A DNA stretch of 64,000 nucleotides, from the NCBI RefSeq assembly GCF_932276165.1, contig NC_064006.1, positions 6,400,501-6,464,500 of the forward strand. The letters run 5' to 3'. This document shows positions 1 through 10,906 of this stretch, piece after piece (positions within the stretch are counted from its first letter, which is position 1; every line of letters starts with the position of its first letter). The notes beneath the pieces were generated by a model. It was not told the origin of the DNA and searched no databases. It saw nothing but the letters and a program-made list of their open reading frames with translations. A program made the translations under genes and the position numbers. Source of the stretch: Plutella xylostella. Its lineage: Eukaryota; Arthropoda; Insecta; Lepidoptera; Plutellidae.

Positions 1-587
1 CTTTATTGTTCTTAGCCGTATTTAGCGTCCCTCCGGCTTTAAGATTATATTCGGAGGGTCCCGTAGGTTCGCAACTCTGAATAAGTAATAAGCTATTTTA
101 GTTGAAGAGAAAAATCTCAAGACTTAAGGCGATCGAGTTACGGGTAACTTGTGCGGATTTTTTCTTGTTGTTGTTATAAGCCTCTATTATATTGGGTTGG
201 GTTTTAGGGTACTGTCGGTGTTTCAGTCATTTTAGAATTAGAAATAAGGTTTTTTTTTTGTGAGCCGACATCTTAGCTTTTGTAGATTATTATAAGATTA
301 TAGAGGAGATATAGGGCGAAGAACCTAGTACAGGGGTCCTTGTAACTTTGTAAAATGTAAACGTAAATTCAGGCTCACCTTTAGTTTAATGCAGGTTATA
401 CAGGTCACGGCATACGGGGGTGGTTGGACTGTGTGTGTATTCTGACCTTCCTATTCTGTCTACATATTACAGTTCAGTTCAAACGACTTGGTGGTGCTGA
501 AGTTGGCAGCGAATGCACTTTTGTACCTTGACAAACGAACCAACCGAAGCCAACATGTCTGCCTTTTGACCTAAGTGCCAATTTCTC
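1..587. other. Unassigned AT-rich flank
   Basis: No open frame or RNA gene is supported here. A small hairpin is visible near 30-58, where a CCCTCCG arm pairs with a CGGAGGG arm. The segment at about 540-600 is the outer part of the left half of a palindromic repeat whose other half resumes at 2590. Confidence 0.4.
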
Positions 588-609
588 CATAGTCGGTTAT
601 CTAACCGAC
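588..609. repeat. Left half of a split palindromic MITE
   Basis: The 13-mer CCATAGTCGGTTA at 588-600 is followed by TC and then TAACCGAC. The inverted partner TAACCGACTATGG lies at 2592-2604, beyond the LINE insertion. The 10-mer TCTAACCGAC occurs at 600-609 and again at 2590-2599. Removing 610-2599 restores a near-perfect 28-bp palindrome, so this is the target site of the insertion. Confidence 0.65.
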
Positions 610-628
610 AGGGATTGATTTATAAATT

Positions 629-652
629 AAGATAAGATAAGATAAGATAAAT
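629..652. repeat. (GATAA)n microsatellite, 3' tail of the LINE-like element
   Basis: About five GATAA units. On the minus strand this is (TTATC)n following an AATAAA, as expected for the 3' terminus of a non-LTR element. Confidence 0.7.
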
Positions 653-1093
653 TTATTAAAATTTCACAAAAATCATACAAATTATAACTATTCTAAATAT
701 GTTATTTATAGAACTTAAATTAATATAATCAAACCTGAACTAAGGTACGCTATGTACTTTGTATCTCAGGTATGCTTAAAGAGCACATAATGTAAATAAA
801 AAATCCAAAAATAATACAGTAAAATTTAGTTTATCCGATCTATATAAAACTAACGGTGTAAAAGTTTAAATTTAATTAGGGACATACATAGATATAAAAA
901 CTAGGTTATTAGGTGAATTGGCATAATGAGGTAAACAAAACAAAATTATTACCTACAAGACTATTTTAGACTTGTCAGCAAGGTTTTTATGTCAGCATGT
1001 GAAAAGAGTTGTCAGCAATAGTCAGCATTAAGATTAATAAAACGGTGTCATACATAATAATTACGTAGGTAAATTACCACGTACTAGGCTATT

Positions 1094-2365
1094 TTAAATT
1101 AGACCGCTCGTAGGGACCTCATAATCAGTTGAGTTGATCATCTTCAATTCGGCAAATTTCCTTGCAGGACAGGCTTCCTCGCCGGTTTTATGGTCACTAG
1201 GTTTTTTGAAGCGGAGGCACGTCGCACATACTGGGGGCTCAGTTGTCTGGGGGCACTCTTTGATGGTATGGCCGACTTGTCCGCAGTGACCACAAGTCGA
1301 CTCGGGCTCTCGGCAAAATTTGGCTGAGTGGCCATATTGCTGACACTTGAAGCACCTCGAGACATATGTGTAGTCTCTAACGGGGCATGATGACCAGTGA
1401 AGATATACTCGACGCTGTGATATCAGTAGTTTCCTTACGTCAGCTGGGACTTCCAAAATATAGTTAGAATATAGGCCTCCTTTCTTTCCTGAGAGATGAC
1501 TTAGTTTAATATTGCTTACTATAGAGTCTCGTTCTGAGTTTGGGAAATGGTCAGCTATATTCTGTTCATATAAGTAATCTATTACTTGATTATTACTTAA
1601 GTTATTGGGGACATCAATAATAATAATTCTTGGTTTCCGTTTGCTGACCTCTGAGATAGTTAGGCCAGCAGAGTTGAACTTCTCGCATTGCTTCAGTTTC
1701 TGGATGTCTTGCTTTCTTTCAGTGCTAATAATGACGCCACCGTTCTTTGTTTTCCTGACGCTACTCACGTGCAGTTTTAATTCTTCAGGACTGATAATTT
1801 TTTGGACTAAGTTTTTAGTTTCCTCGCTACTTTTTTCTTTATTTTCTGGGAAAATGGCTATAGAGCTGGAGTTGGAAGGTCTAATGACCTGGCTGTTACC
1901 CTTTTTGATAACATCCGCAAAGGAAGGCTGGCTGCTTGCTGGATTCGGCTGCTTCTTGCACACATCTTGGATTGAAGTGTTGAGGGCTTCGAGACATTTC
2001 CGTACACCTCCTTGTTCATAAAGATGCTCTATTTTCTCCTGGGCTGAGATCGCGTGCTGCTTCACTGATTGATATTGCACAGCCATTTGTGAGGTCCCAG
2101 CACCAATCTTACGGCAGAGGGTGGCTATTCGTAACTTCTGGTCCGAATTAAGTTTTCCTTCAGTGGAGATAATGCAGACCTCATTTAGACAACTTTCTAT
2201 ATGGGCCATCCATTTTTGAATTTCAGGGGTCGAAATAACTTCTATCACAGGCGGTGCGGGTTTTTCTTCCTTATTCTGATGGTCCCCCGTGCAGGGGGAG
2301 GCGGGAGGGGGGCTCCGGGCTGTCCTGGAGCTGCGGTTGAACGGGCTAGCTTCCGCGTTCGACAT
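1094..2365 (-). CDS. LINE ORF1 (Gag-like) protein with three zinc knuckles
   Basis: A 423-residue intact ORF. The C-terminal part carries two classical CX2CX4HX4C knuckles at C338-C341-H346-C351 and C358-C361-H366-C371, then a degenerate cysteine cluster at C380, C383 and C399. This arrangement is typical of ORF1 nucleic-acid-binding proteins of Jockey- and R1-group non-LTR retrotransposons, where the protein coats the RNA. The N-terminus is polar and proline-rich; the middle is predicted helical by inspection. No ORF2 follows: the downstream 480 bp on this strand is AT-rich with stops in all frames. The start at 2365 is an ATG with open sequence after it. Assignment to the Gag-like ORF1 class is firm; the clade is uncertain. 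Confidence 0.8.
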   Translation of the reverse strand: MSNAEASPFNRSSRTARSPPPASPCTGDHQNKEEKPAPPVIEVISTPEIQKWMAHIESCLNEVCIISTEGKLNSDQKLRIATLCRKIGAGTSQMAVQYQSVKQHAISAQEKIEHLYEQGGVRKCLEALNTSIQDVCKKQPNPASSQPSFADVIKKGNSQVIRPSNSSSIAIFPENKEKSSEETKNLVQKIISPEELKLHVSSVRKTKNGGVIISTERKQDIQKLKQCEKFNSAGLTISEVSKRKPRIIIIDVPNNLSNNQVIDYLYEQNIADHFPNSERDSIVSNIKLSHLSGKKGGLYSNYILEVPADVRKLLISQRRVYLHWSSCPVRDYTYVSRCFKCQQYGHSAKFCREPESTCGHCGQVGHTIKECPQTTEPPVCATCLRFKKPSDHKTGEEACPARKFAELKMINSTDYEVPTSGLI

Positions 2366-2589
2366 GATGGTACAAAGTTCACTAGTCCATGTTTGTAACT
2401 CACTCTTGACACAGTTAGAAGAAATGCTGATACATGAATCAGATAAAATAATTCATAAACAATTAACTAAATCTGCGTCCGCATGCGACGGCGGTCAAAC
2501 TGCATCAACAATTAAACGTCATCTCCATATAAAATTCATGACAGATGTGTCAAAAGACTCAAAAGTCACCCACTTCTCCCTGGTTGTGC

Positions 2590-2605
2590 TCTAACCGACT
2601 ATGGT
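2590..2605. repeat. Right half of the split palindromic MITE
   Basis: Carries TAACCGACTATGG, the inverted copy of 588-600. The match continues as GAAAT after one mismatch, so the similarity spans about 19 bp and is unlikely to be chance. Confidence 0.6.
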
Positions 2606-2623
2606 GAAATAATGATTACTATT

Positions 2624-2650
2624 ACCACTAACCCCCCTTTTCCCTTCCAG
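2624..2650 (+). promoter_or_regulatory. Hmx: Splice acceptor before the first coding exon of Hmx
   Basis: A long pyrimidine run ends in TTCCCTTCCAG at 2640-2650, directly before the 5' untranslated bases of the ATG exon. It implies that at least one non-coding exon, and the promoter, lie upstream, probably outside this window. Confidence 0.6.
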
Positions 2651-2656
2651 CTAGCC

Positions 2657-2668
2657 ATGCGTGCCTGA
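2657..2668 (+). CDS. Minimal upstream ORF (three codons plus stop)
   Basis: ATG CGT GCC TGA lies 6 bases before the Hmx start codon, inside the same exon. A uORF this short and this close to the main ATG could lower initiation or depend on leaky scanning. Only the sequence supports it; translation is untested. Confidence 0.35.
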   Translation: MRA

Positions 2669-2674
2669 GCCACC

Positions 2675-2952
2675 ATGGACTCCCCCACCTCGTCCCAGGA
2701 CGAACGCGATATCGAAGTGAACGTGGTCTCCGGGGCCTCTACTCCCGACATCACCTGCTCGCTCAAAGACGACCGGAAGAGCCCCTACTATGAGAAAGAC
2801 AAAGACAAGGCGGCCGGCAGCGCCCCCTACACGAGTTTCTCCATATCTTCGATCCTGAATCGGGCGGAGCCGCGGAGGGAATCCAATGTGTTGGAGGCGG
2901 CGCTCGCGGCGCACCATTTTGGCAATGCTACTGATGCTGCTATGCTTTCTAG
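2675..2952 (+). CDS. Hmx: HMX/Nkx5-class homeobox protein, coding exon 1
   Basis: First coding exon of a three-exon gene for a nuclear, sequence-specific transcription factor; HMX proteins act in neural and sensory-organ patterning in animals. The ATG at 2675 sits in a good context (CCACCATGG). The exon encodes residues 1-92 plus two bases of codon 93 and ends at a consensus donor AG|GTGAGT. Residues 55-61 (FSISSIL) form an eh1-like motif, which in HMX and NK proteins recruits the Groucho co-repressor. The rest is charged and low in complexity. Joined to 9945-10054 and 14691-15331, the phases agree and give 342 residues. Confidence in the exon is high because the eh1 motif, both splice signals and the reading frame all agree. 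Confidence 0.88.
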
Positions 2953-5081
2953 GTGAGTTTTTCAGTTGTAATTATAATATTGTTGCTAAGTAATTATTAT
3001 ATAATACTTATGTTTCTTGTGTGTAATACTTAAGTTTCGCGAAGAAAGGATTAAGTAGGGAATTAGAAAAGCAATACCTACATAAAATTAAATAACAAAA
3101 ACTTAGATATAAAATAGTACCTACCTACAAATTTATTATAGCGTATTAGGAGAGGCACGCTGCAAGTTGCGTAGAGTGAGCGCAAAACTAGCAAACTGAC
3201 AAAACTCTGCAATTCAGAATACCGAATATGAGGTTTGTCTACTGTGAACAGAGTCATAAACTCACAGCTTACGTTTCTTGTCACTCTCAAGCATCTCGTT
3301 AGAGAAGTACCTACTTATATCCCTTGATCTAAACCATTTATACTTGATCTAGCCAATCACCAATCAACAGACCTTCTAGGTAATCTGTCTATTGCATAAT
3401 CCGTATCTGAAACTAGGCATTCCGTGCTTGCGGCCGCCGGGGTAATACGGGCGTCTATTAGTTGGAAACCGACGGCCATTACGTGAACTTAATCTGGGCA
3501 GATCGCTCAGGCCGTGCTGCGTTTACACGCTGGACAGGACTTGGGCGAGTGAAAGGGATAGTGGATGGGCTAGTGCCTATGAGAAATTATAAAAATGTTG
3601 TTAAGAACACCCATTCAAATTTACCTATCCTCTGATTCAACATACTGAGTATCAATGTCACAAACTGAATATAAGTATGTTCATATTGCTCTTATAATAT
3701 TCACTGATATTATGATTATAATAGATAATAAGAAGTAGGTATATGAACAGAAACTGAAATAGCAAAAAATATAACACACATTTTGAGTCAAAGAGAACAA
3801 AAAAATATCTAAGTTCTTAAATCTATCGCCGTCGGTCAAGTAAGAACGAGATCGCATGTATCACATACCTACTCGTACACAATTTCTGTTAGAATCCTAC
3901 TCCAGCTACTGGAAAAATATCTACCGCTACAAGCAAGTCCATTGTCCCATCTAAACACGCACGATCTTAGCTCGATCAAGCATTGAACAGTTCGGTTTTA
4001 ACCCTGTTCTAACTTTAAGTGAACGGTCAGCGATTGTGGTGAAGCGGAGCTGGCTCCATGACTGGCCGAATTGGCCTTTGCTATTGGTGGATTAGCCATT
4101 TAATATTTACACAAGGATTTTCGCAACTAATGATAATAATAATCATCATTTATTGAAACCATTTAACACGGCTTTACAAGTTTAGATAACTGTAATAATT
4201 TCTAATAATCTCATTATAAGTGCCGTATCCACTGTCCTGAGTAAATAAGCACAACAATAAGCTATGGTTTTTTTTTTACTTCGAAGGAACATTTTGGCAC
4301 TATATATTTGACCAAAAAGAAGAAGTTCTAATGTCTTTTTCAGTCCTTTATCAGATATAATTTATACATTATTCTTCCTTGAAACAAACATGAAAAACAC
4401 AGCGTAAATCTACAAAGTTTCCATCTGAAACCCCTCTAATCAGTCGCTAAACCCTATCTCAAATAAACACCAGGAGGGTTTCTCTAGAATCTAGATCCAT
4501 AAAACACAAACGAACAAAATGAAACGCAATCAACACGTTCAACACAACGACATAGAGACTTAGCTAGCACAGCGCTTGAAAATTCGTTTTTCTCAAGATA
4601 CAGTGACCCCTCTGTGAGTATGTGTATTTATAACACGTAAAAGAAGTCCCACTGACTTGCCATCTTGTCAACATACTTAACCCATCACGGACAAGTCACA
4701 AAAATCCCTACGCTTCATTACTACCCATGTCCAACCCCATTTAATCAGCGCAAAGTATCTTAAACAAGACCCCAGTAGTTTTGCCTTCGTGTGGCTTCTA
4801 AGGGTTAGGTTCAGTGGGGATGAAGCATTGGACTCACTGTTTGGGGAAAATGGGGGAAAATGTTGGTTATTGTGATTGCTAGAGGTGTTTGTTGTGATAT
4901 TGTAGATGTGAACTTATTTGTATGTGTGTTTGTACAGCCAAATTAGTAGCAAGATATTTTTCATCAATATTATTTTCATAATATGCGCTGTTACATGTAA
5001 GTAGGTACTTCAATATTGTAAACGGCGTCAATAAGCTAGGTTACCTCTTTTCCGTTTAGGAGTACTTTGGTGCATTTGTCA

Positions 5082-5107
5082 CTGGAACTTTTTCATTGCT
5101 CTTGAGT
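5082..5107 (-). repeat. Fragment of the CACTCACGGGCAATG MITE family
   Basis: GGAACTTTTTCATTGCTC matches the terminal inverted repeat of the elements at 39289-40059 and 49532-49621. The other end is not found nearby, so this is a relic. Confidence 0.4.
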
Positions 5108-5215
5108 TTAGTTGTATGCAATAATTTGCCTCTCGGTCCACACTCAACGTCCTAGTCGGAACTAGTCCAGCCCAAACGGGGTTTTTATCTGTAGCAGCGA
5201 CGTTGCTCGTGAAAA

Positions 5216-5284
5216 ACCCACGTTAAACCGGATTCCGTCCACTTACACCCGGTTCCGTCCGGTTACATCCGGATTCACCCGGTT
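5216..5284. repeat. Short imperfect CCGGATTC/CCGGTTCC direct repeats
   Basis: The motif CCGG(A/T)T followed by C-rich bases recurs about five times within 70 bp. No known family is recognised. Confidence 0.3.
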
Positions 5285-7410
5285 GTAATCATTTGTTTGT
5301 ATAGTTTGACAAGCAAATTAAGTTAGTAAAGTAAAGGATATGACTTTTTTATAACAAAGAAAATCAAAACAAAATAATTATTGACAATGCAGTGAAAATG
5401 GGGATAAATATTGCATAGTGGGGTAATAGTTTGAGAAAAGACACAAAGTAATGGATGAAGATTAAGCAATTTATCTACAGCATTTAAAGTTAAATTGCTT
5501 AAAAGGTTACTGTTGTTTATAGCATCAAAAAGGCATTAGCTCAGCAAGTGCTGTACGTATCTCATATGAACATATCTCAGTGATCAATGAGTTTCAATGA
5601 ATGACACAAAAGCACATCTGACATCTTTCTTTTCCACTAACCCAATAGAGCAAGCGGGGAAACTCCATTCGCTTATTGCTAGCGAGTGTCGCCAGTTGCC
5701 AAAAAAACAAATATGGCCGCACAAAAATAAGGAAAGTCTTTAAGAATATTCGGCGTGGGGCAGTGACTGGAACCTTGTCTCACTTAATTATCGTAGAGTG
5801 ACGGAGGACATCTTGTCCTCTCTGTAAACGATCTGTCTTGTCCTTGTCTTGTGTCCTCTCAGTCTTTTTTAAACTTATTTTTCTACACTTTTATCCTTGT
5901 TTCCCCTAAGACGAATTCAGAGGATTAATTAAGAAATTTAATATCTTAATTATGAGAGATTTGCGGCACTTGAGTTTAATTTTTGTGCGCTCTAGAATGT
6001 GAATGATGGAATGTTTTGAACTGACTGTAATTAACAAAATGTGTAAACATGGTTGCATTCCAAACTGTATTTACCTTATTCAGAAATAGCATTCCAAATT
6101 CACGTCTAAGATGCCCCTACACGTTTAACTTCCCCAAGTTACAATCTTCTAAACATCTTAAATCTAAAGACGTCTGCAGAAAAGCTCAGAAATCTCTCCA
6201 AATCATCTATTTTCCCGTCTCCTTCACACACGTACACGTTATAGCTGTATGAATGAGATGGCTATAAGATGCGGTTTGGGGTAGATGTGTTTTTAGACAG
6301 GAACTTGCCGTGGTCGTAAATAAGTTAACTACATCTCACAAGTTTAGAAGATATAGGACTGACAGCCGGAATAGTGGTGTAGGGGACATTCTGGCCGGAT
6401 ATGCCAAAAATTAGGTTTCAGAATTTATACTAATGTGCGTTGGTCTAGTACGACATCATTATATTTTGAATTTAGAAATGGTGAAACGGCGATAAGTTTC
6501 ATGGAAATTAATTCTGCAACAAAAATTAAAATCATAATACATTATGTTGAAATAAACAATAGAACCACTCAGTTGTGTGGTCGTAACATTATTAACATAC
6601 CAAAAACAAAAGCTAACCCTGAAAACTAATTTCCCATAAATAACCTCCTTTACGACACATCAAAGCGCAACCAAAGAAGCCATACTCACATAATCTTCTC
6701 ATCACACCTAAATAATGCTCTTAACTCAACACCCCAAAAGAAATTGAATAATACGCCATAACCGAAAAATAAACAAAGGCGAAATAATAATAATGGTAAA
6801 ATTGGGCCCCTTAAGCTGTTCCCCCGAGAGTGTGTATACTCGACCACTCTCGTAAATAACTTAAGGGACCTTAAGATTTACCCCTCGATGTATATAGTCT
6901 TAAGTTGGGGTGAGCATGTACTCAGGCAGGTACTTAACGGTTTACGGCTGATTTGCGATCGAGGGCTCTTTTTGGGCAGAGATTTTCGACTTCTGACTCG
7001 ATTTGTATCGCTGAAGAAGAAAAATGCGCACGTATTTATACGGCACGACATTCTTACTAACTTTCAAGCATTGTTAACTGTTGTCCAAAACTAACGTCTA
7101 AAAATATTACAGTTTTCTTTCACCACATTTGTAAAAAGAACGCCCCAAGACGGCGAGCCGGCAGTCTAGTGCGACAGGCGACCACAATACCTAAAGAACA
7201 TTCAAGAAAAGCTTTTAAACGAGTCCCTGGCACATTTAGCCGTCCCTATCAGCTAACTCCAGTACAAAAGGCCCCGCTTCGCTACAACTAAACGTTTTAA
7301 AGCATAAAAGGAAATACAAACACCATTATTAGTAAGAGTTTTCTCCGAGTGTCAGTGTCGACGCCCGGCGACAAAAAGAAAGCTAGCGGTTCCCTCATCG
7401 ATTTTTATAC

Positions 7411-7480
7411 CCCCTGAGCGGGGCGGGGTTAGTCGAGCCAGCCAATCACGGCGCGACGAACCGACCAATCGTGGCGTGGC
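7411..7480 (+). promoter_or_regulatory. GC box and paired CCAAT boxes inside intron 1
   Basis: A GC box (GAGCGGGGCGGGG) is followed by two CCAATC sites about 27 bp apart, each leading into a GGCG-containing half-repeat. The patch is GC-rich against AT-rich surroundings. It could be an alternative Hmx promoter or an enhancer. No TATA box or initiator is clear. Confidence 0.3.
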
Positions 7481-8285
7481 TTCTTCTTTTTAAAAGGAAG
7501 TGGAGGTTTATCGTGTAATGGAATTTTCGTTCTGAAGTCCTACGCGCGGGAGCGGGAAATGAATGCAGATTTGTTTTTTTTTTCAGAAAGCTTTGAGACA
7601 TGGATTCAGAAGGTCTCGGTTTTATTAAAGTTTTTTGGGTACGTTGAAATTGACTTTTAATGTCTTGGATGTTAAAATGTAATCTAAAGGGTCTTTATAG
7701 CCATACATAATCTACAGGGCAGTTTAGTTACTAAAGTGGTTTTATATATTTTTTTTTAAAACTTTGTCATACTATGTATATTATATTTCATTTAAAAAAA
7801 ATCGATGCACATTCGATTCAAAATTCAAAAGGTTGTGTCATACAAATGTAACTATTGTTAAAAGTCAATATTTTTTTCTCATTTCACTAGTCAACAGCGA
7901 CTGTGAGATTTTTCTTTTCATCGGGAATAGCTGCCATTTTTATTGTCATTGCGAAATATCGATAAAAATAAAACGATGTTCAAAAGATAGAAGATACTTT
8001 TAGAACGGGTATTTTTATGGTGATGTGATGATTACAATATCGATGATTTTGTTTTAAAACATGAGAGAGCTAAGTATAAAACATGTAGCCGTAATAGCCA
8101 AAACGTAACACATTATGTTATTATTTCTTAAAAAAATTGTAATAAAAAAATATTCGGAAGAATGGCTTATTTATAAAATTAATAATATTCACTGGAAAAT
8201 TTTATATAATTTCTGTTCCTATTATTGATTGAGGTAACGTCATAATGCGCTACGAGACATAACACTACGGGCGGTGTAGGCGTTT

Positions 8286-8360
8286 CGTAGCCCGCGTAGC
8301 ATGTACGTAGCTCCCAATAGAACGCCCGTAGCACGCGTAGCAAAAACGTAGCAATAAGCC
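8286..8360. repeat. Tandem pair of 41-bp units built on CGTAGC
   Basis: CGTAGC occurs six times, starting at 8286, 8295, 8306, 8327, 8336 and 8347. They group into two units about 41 bp apart, each with three copies at matching spacing. Function unknown. Confidence 0.5.
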
Positions 8361-9119
8361 TACGAGATAGCTTTTGTAAGTTTTATATTTAACAATACAA
8401 GTTTAAGTTTTATTATTAAATAAGATAAAACTTGATAATAGCTACTATCAGTTAATATTATCTTCTGTTATAATTACAGAATGTTTAGGTTTGCCGTGGA
8501 AATTAACCTTTTACCTTATAGAGTACGCCAGCGCTAACTTTTTAACAGAAACAGGCTACATTTATTATTAAGTACAAATTTCTGACACTGACGTATCATC
8601 GTCTTACTTTTCTTTTTCACTCATTTATTTAGTCTTAACCCAAAGTTAAACAAGAATAGATCTACCAACTTATTTGTTACACGAAGACAAAAACTAAAAA
8701 AAGAAGTTAAAAAATAATAATCTACCAACTGTTACTCGTTTCGTTACACAAAGTTAAAAATTCAACCGTCAAACAAAAAAAAACTTAACTACTCTACCCC
8801 ATCACTAGCCGACAACAGTGTCTCTAGGGACTAGTGTTGTGATGTCTCGGTAAGCTGAACCGGTTCATTACAATTATAACCGAGAGATGAGCTATCCGCA
8901 TCCTACAATATGTTATAGAAATTGTCTGTTTTGTTGATCTGAAATAGATTTTCATATCGTGGAAGTATGCTGGGATCGAGTTGCATTGTTTATTTAATAC
9001 TGGCTGTTATTATTTGTGTGCCTCTTCCTCATCTCATCTATATCTTTATATTTTGAAATAAAAATGTCCTGCTTACACATTTTGTACAATGAATGGAATT
9101 CGGATGAAGCACAGATGTA

Positions 9120-9360
9120 GGTACGGTGGCCTGCGCCTAAAAGTATACAGGCGGAGTTTTTAAAATAGCGATCTCAAGCTCAGATGCTGCTCAACACACA
9201 CATAAACACCACATGCTGCACATCCACATAAACACCATTTCTACACATATCACACACAACACGTCCCCGGATTTATAACAGATGTGCTGGTCCCTTCATC
9301 ATCAGGGATCGCTATTTTAAAAACTCCGCCTGTATACTTTTAGGCGCAGGCCACCGTACC
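9120..9360. mobile_element. MITE with perfect 56-bp terminal inverted repeats
   Basis: Arms 9118-9173 and 9307-9362 are exact reverse complements over 56 bp, including flanking TA that could be the target duplication of a Tc1/mariner-type element. The termini read GGTACGGTGGCC. The 133-bp core has CACA-rich sequence and no ORF. Perfect arms suggest recent insertion or gene conversion between arms. Confidence 0.75.
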
Positions 9361-9633
9361 TAGCAGTTTTAGAAAAAAGGTACCAGAAATTATTTTTTCA
9401 ATTGGCGGCGCTAGTTAGCTCTCGTACAGCCTTAAAAGGTGGCTTTATCCTTAAACTTTTACCACCGAATTCATAAACCGAACTGTCGGTTTACAAGAGG
9501 CTTTCAAGCATCATCTTGATACTCCATGTTTGACTATTTGTGTTACACAGAAAAACCAACATTCGAGTATTACCAATCGATGGCGTTTGTAAAATTACAG
9601 TTCGTTCTATGAATTCGGGTGCTAGTTTTTAAA

Positions 9634-9774
9634 CCCATTCTCCCACTGCGTGACTTCTAAGTGACGCGACTGCGACGCAACCCATGATAGCCTTTAAAAA
9701 CTGGTCTTATACGCGTCGGCCAAGGGTTGCGTCGCAGTCGCAGTCGCTTCAGAGTCGCTTAGTGGGAGAAGGGG
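9634..9774. mobile_element. MITE with about 50-bp imperfect inverted repeats
   Basis: The left arm begins CCCATTCTCCCACTGCG and its inner part ends GCGACGCAACCC. The right arm begins GGGTTGCGTCGCAG and ends GTGGGAGAAGGGG. The core is about 40 bp. Many mismatches indicate an older copy than the MITE at 9120. Confidence 0.65.
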
Positions 9775-9944
9775 ATAAATAGATTTTGTACCAATCAACT
9801 TAATCATTCCTTATGTTACTCTTGTTGGAGACTAGCCTGATTTTGCAGTCTTGTTATATATTTACAACCCTATCTATGAATTTGATGCTTAATTTGTAAG
9901 AAGATCTTCACCAACCAACTAACCCATTCCTCCTCTTGTTGCAG

Positions 9945-10054
9945 ACTGGGCCTGATCTCCCAGTGGGGGGCGCTGGCGGGCCGCTACGGGGGGCTGGTCC
10001 CCGGCGCGCCGTGGTACTGGGGGCCGCGCCCGCATGAACGCAGTCCGCAGAGAG
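9945..10054 (+). CDS. Hmx: HMX homeobox protein, coding exon 2
   Basis: A 110-bp exon between the acceptor TTGTTGCAG and the donor AGAG|GTAGGT. It completes codon 93 (Arg) and encodes residues 94-129 plus the first base of codon 130. The peptide is glycine- and tryptophan-rich (for example GAPWYWGPRP), a spacer between the eh1 motif and the homeodomain. The exon is strongly GC-rich compared with its intronic flanks. It is too short to stand out by itself; its support is that both phases match exons 1 and 3 exactly and the frame stays open. Confidence 0.8.
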
Positions 10055-10154
10055 GTAGGTCTTTCAGCCCTAGGGCGGAAATGGTGGTGGACTTAGCCTG
10101 TAAATGTAAACACTAGTGATTTTTATTGTAGGGTTGCCAAATCTCACACACACA

Positions 10155-10325
10155 TCTATGTTGATAATTATAGATGTGCAGGTTTCCTCACGATGTTTTC
10201 CTTCACTGTAAGAGTACATGGTATAATTATTGTACGTACTTTAATTTCTTATTTCAAAGAATTCATTGGTACATGGCAGGATTCGAACCCACGGTTTCAT
10301 GAGAGTTTATCCGTTACACGACACC
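10155..10325 (-). mobile_element. SINE family 2, partial copy
   Basis: On the minus strand a tRNA-like head with a B box (GGGTTCGAATCC) is followed by the body containing ACATCGTGAGGAAACCTGC. The same order is found at 20411-20746. The 3' tail is missing here. Confidence 0.6.
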
Positions 10326-10830
10326 TTTTGTACATAACATAATTAAAAATATCCTTTTTATTAAGTAGCTGCAGAAAAAGCATTTAGTTAGCAAGGAAGT
10401 AACTCCACCCATGTCACCGCGATTAAAATCTGACACCGATTTCCACAAACCAAACAATTCAATACACCTTCTATTCTAACCTATTAAGCTACAAGGTCCA
10501 CTTTCATTTGACTAAACAACGTTTTAAATTTGCAAATGGCTGATATTCCATTATAACTTGGCCCCTTTGTTGGAGGAATTGCAATCGGAACGGGGGTCTT
10601 AAAATCTGGTTGTTATATCGATTTTCGAAGCCCGCGTAGTTTCAAATCCTATGTTACGGTTGCTCTGTTTACACAAAGCTTATGAGTTAAGTAGTTTATA
10701 AATGCGCGCTCAAAGTAAGTTTTGCAAGAGTACGTGCAGACACGTTCTAAACTGACAGTTTATTTATTTCTGCAATATTATGTTTAGATTTAAAAAAAAT
10801 GTAACTAAGGGCCCAGTGGTAGCTTATTTA

Positions 10831-10863
10831 TCCTAACTAATATTATAAATGCGAAAGTAACTG

Positions 10864-10906
<43 letters not shown>

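Larger units (their letters stand above)
610..2589 (-). mobile_element. ORF1-only LINE-like retroelement with target duplication
   Basis: A minus-strand unit of about 1.98 kb flanked by the 10-bp duplication TCTAACCGAC (600-609 and 2590-2599). Reading on the minus strand it has about 220 bp of leader, one Gag-like ORF (2365 to 1094), about 430 bp of AT-rich non-coding tail, an AATAAA near 650 and a (TTATC)n microsatellite at about 629-652. No reverse transcriptase or endonuclease ORF is present. The layout resembles half-LINE elements, which move in trans using another LINE's enzyme. It could instead be an internally deleted LINE. The target duplication and the restored palindrome make single-event insertion the simplest reading. 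Confidence 0.65.
2953..9944 (+). other. Hmx intron 1
   Basis: A 6,992-bp intron with donor GTGAGT and acceptor TTGTTGCAG. It has no convincing ORF. It contains a MITE fragment (about 5082-5107), a CCAAT/GC cluster (7411-7480), a CGTAGC repeat (8286-8360) and two MITEs (9120-9360 and 9634-9774). The remainder, including 3000-5000 and 5300-6780, shows only AT-rich unique-looking sequence, in which enhancers may lie but none can be proved by reading. Confidence 0.8.
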
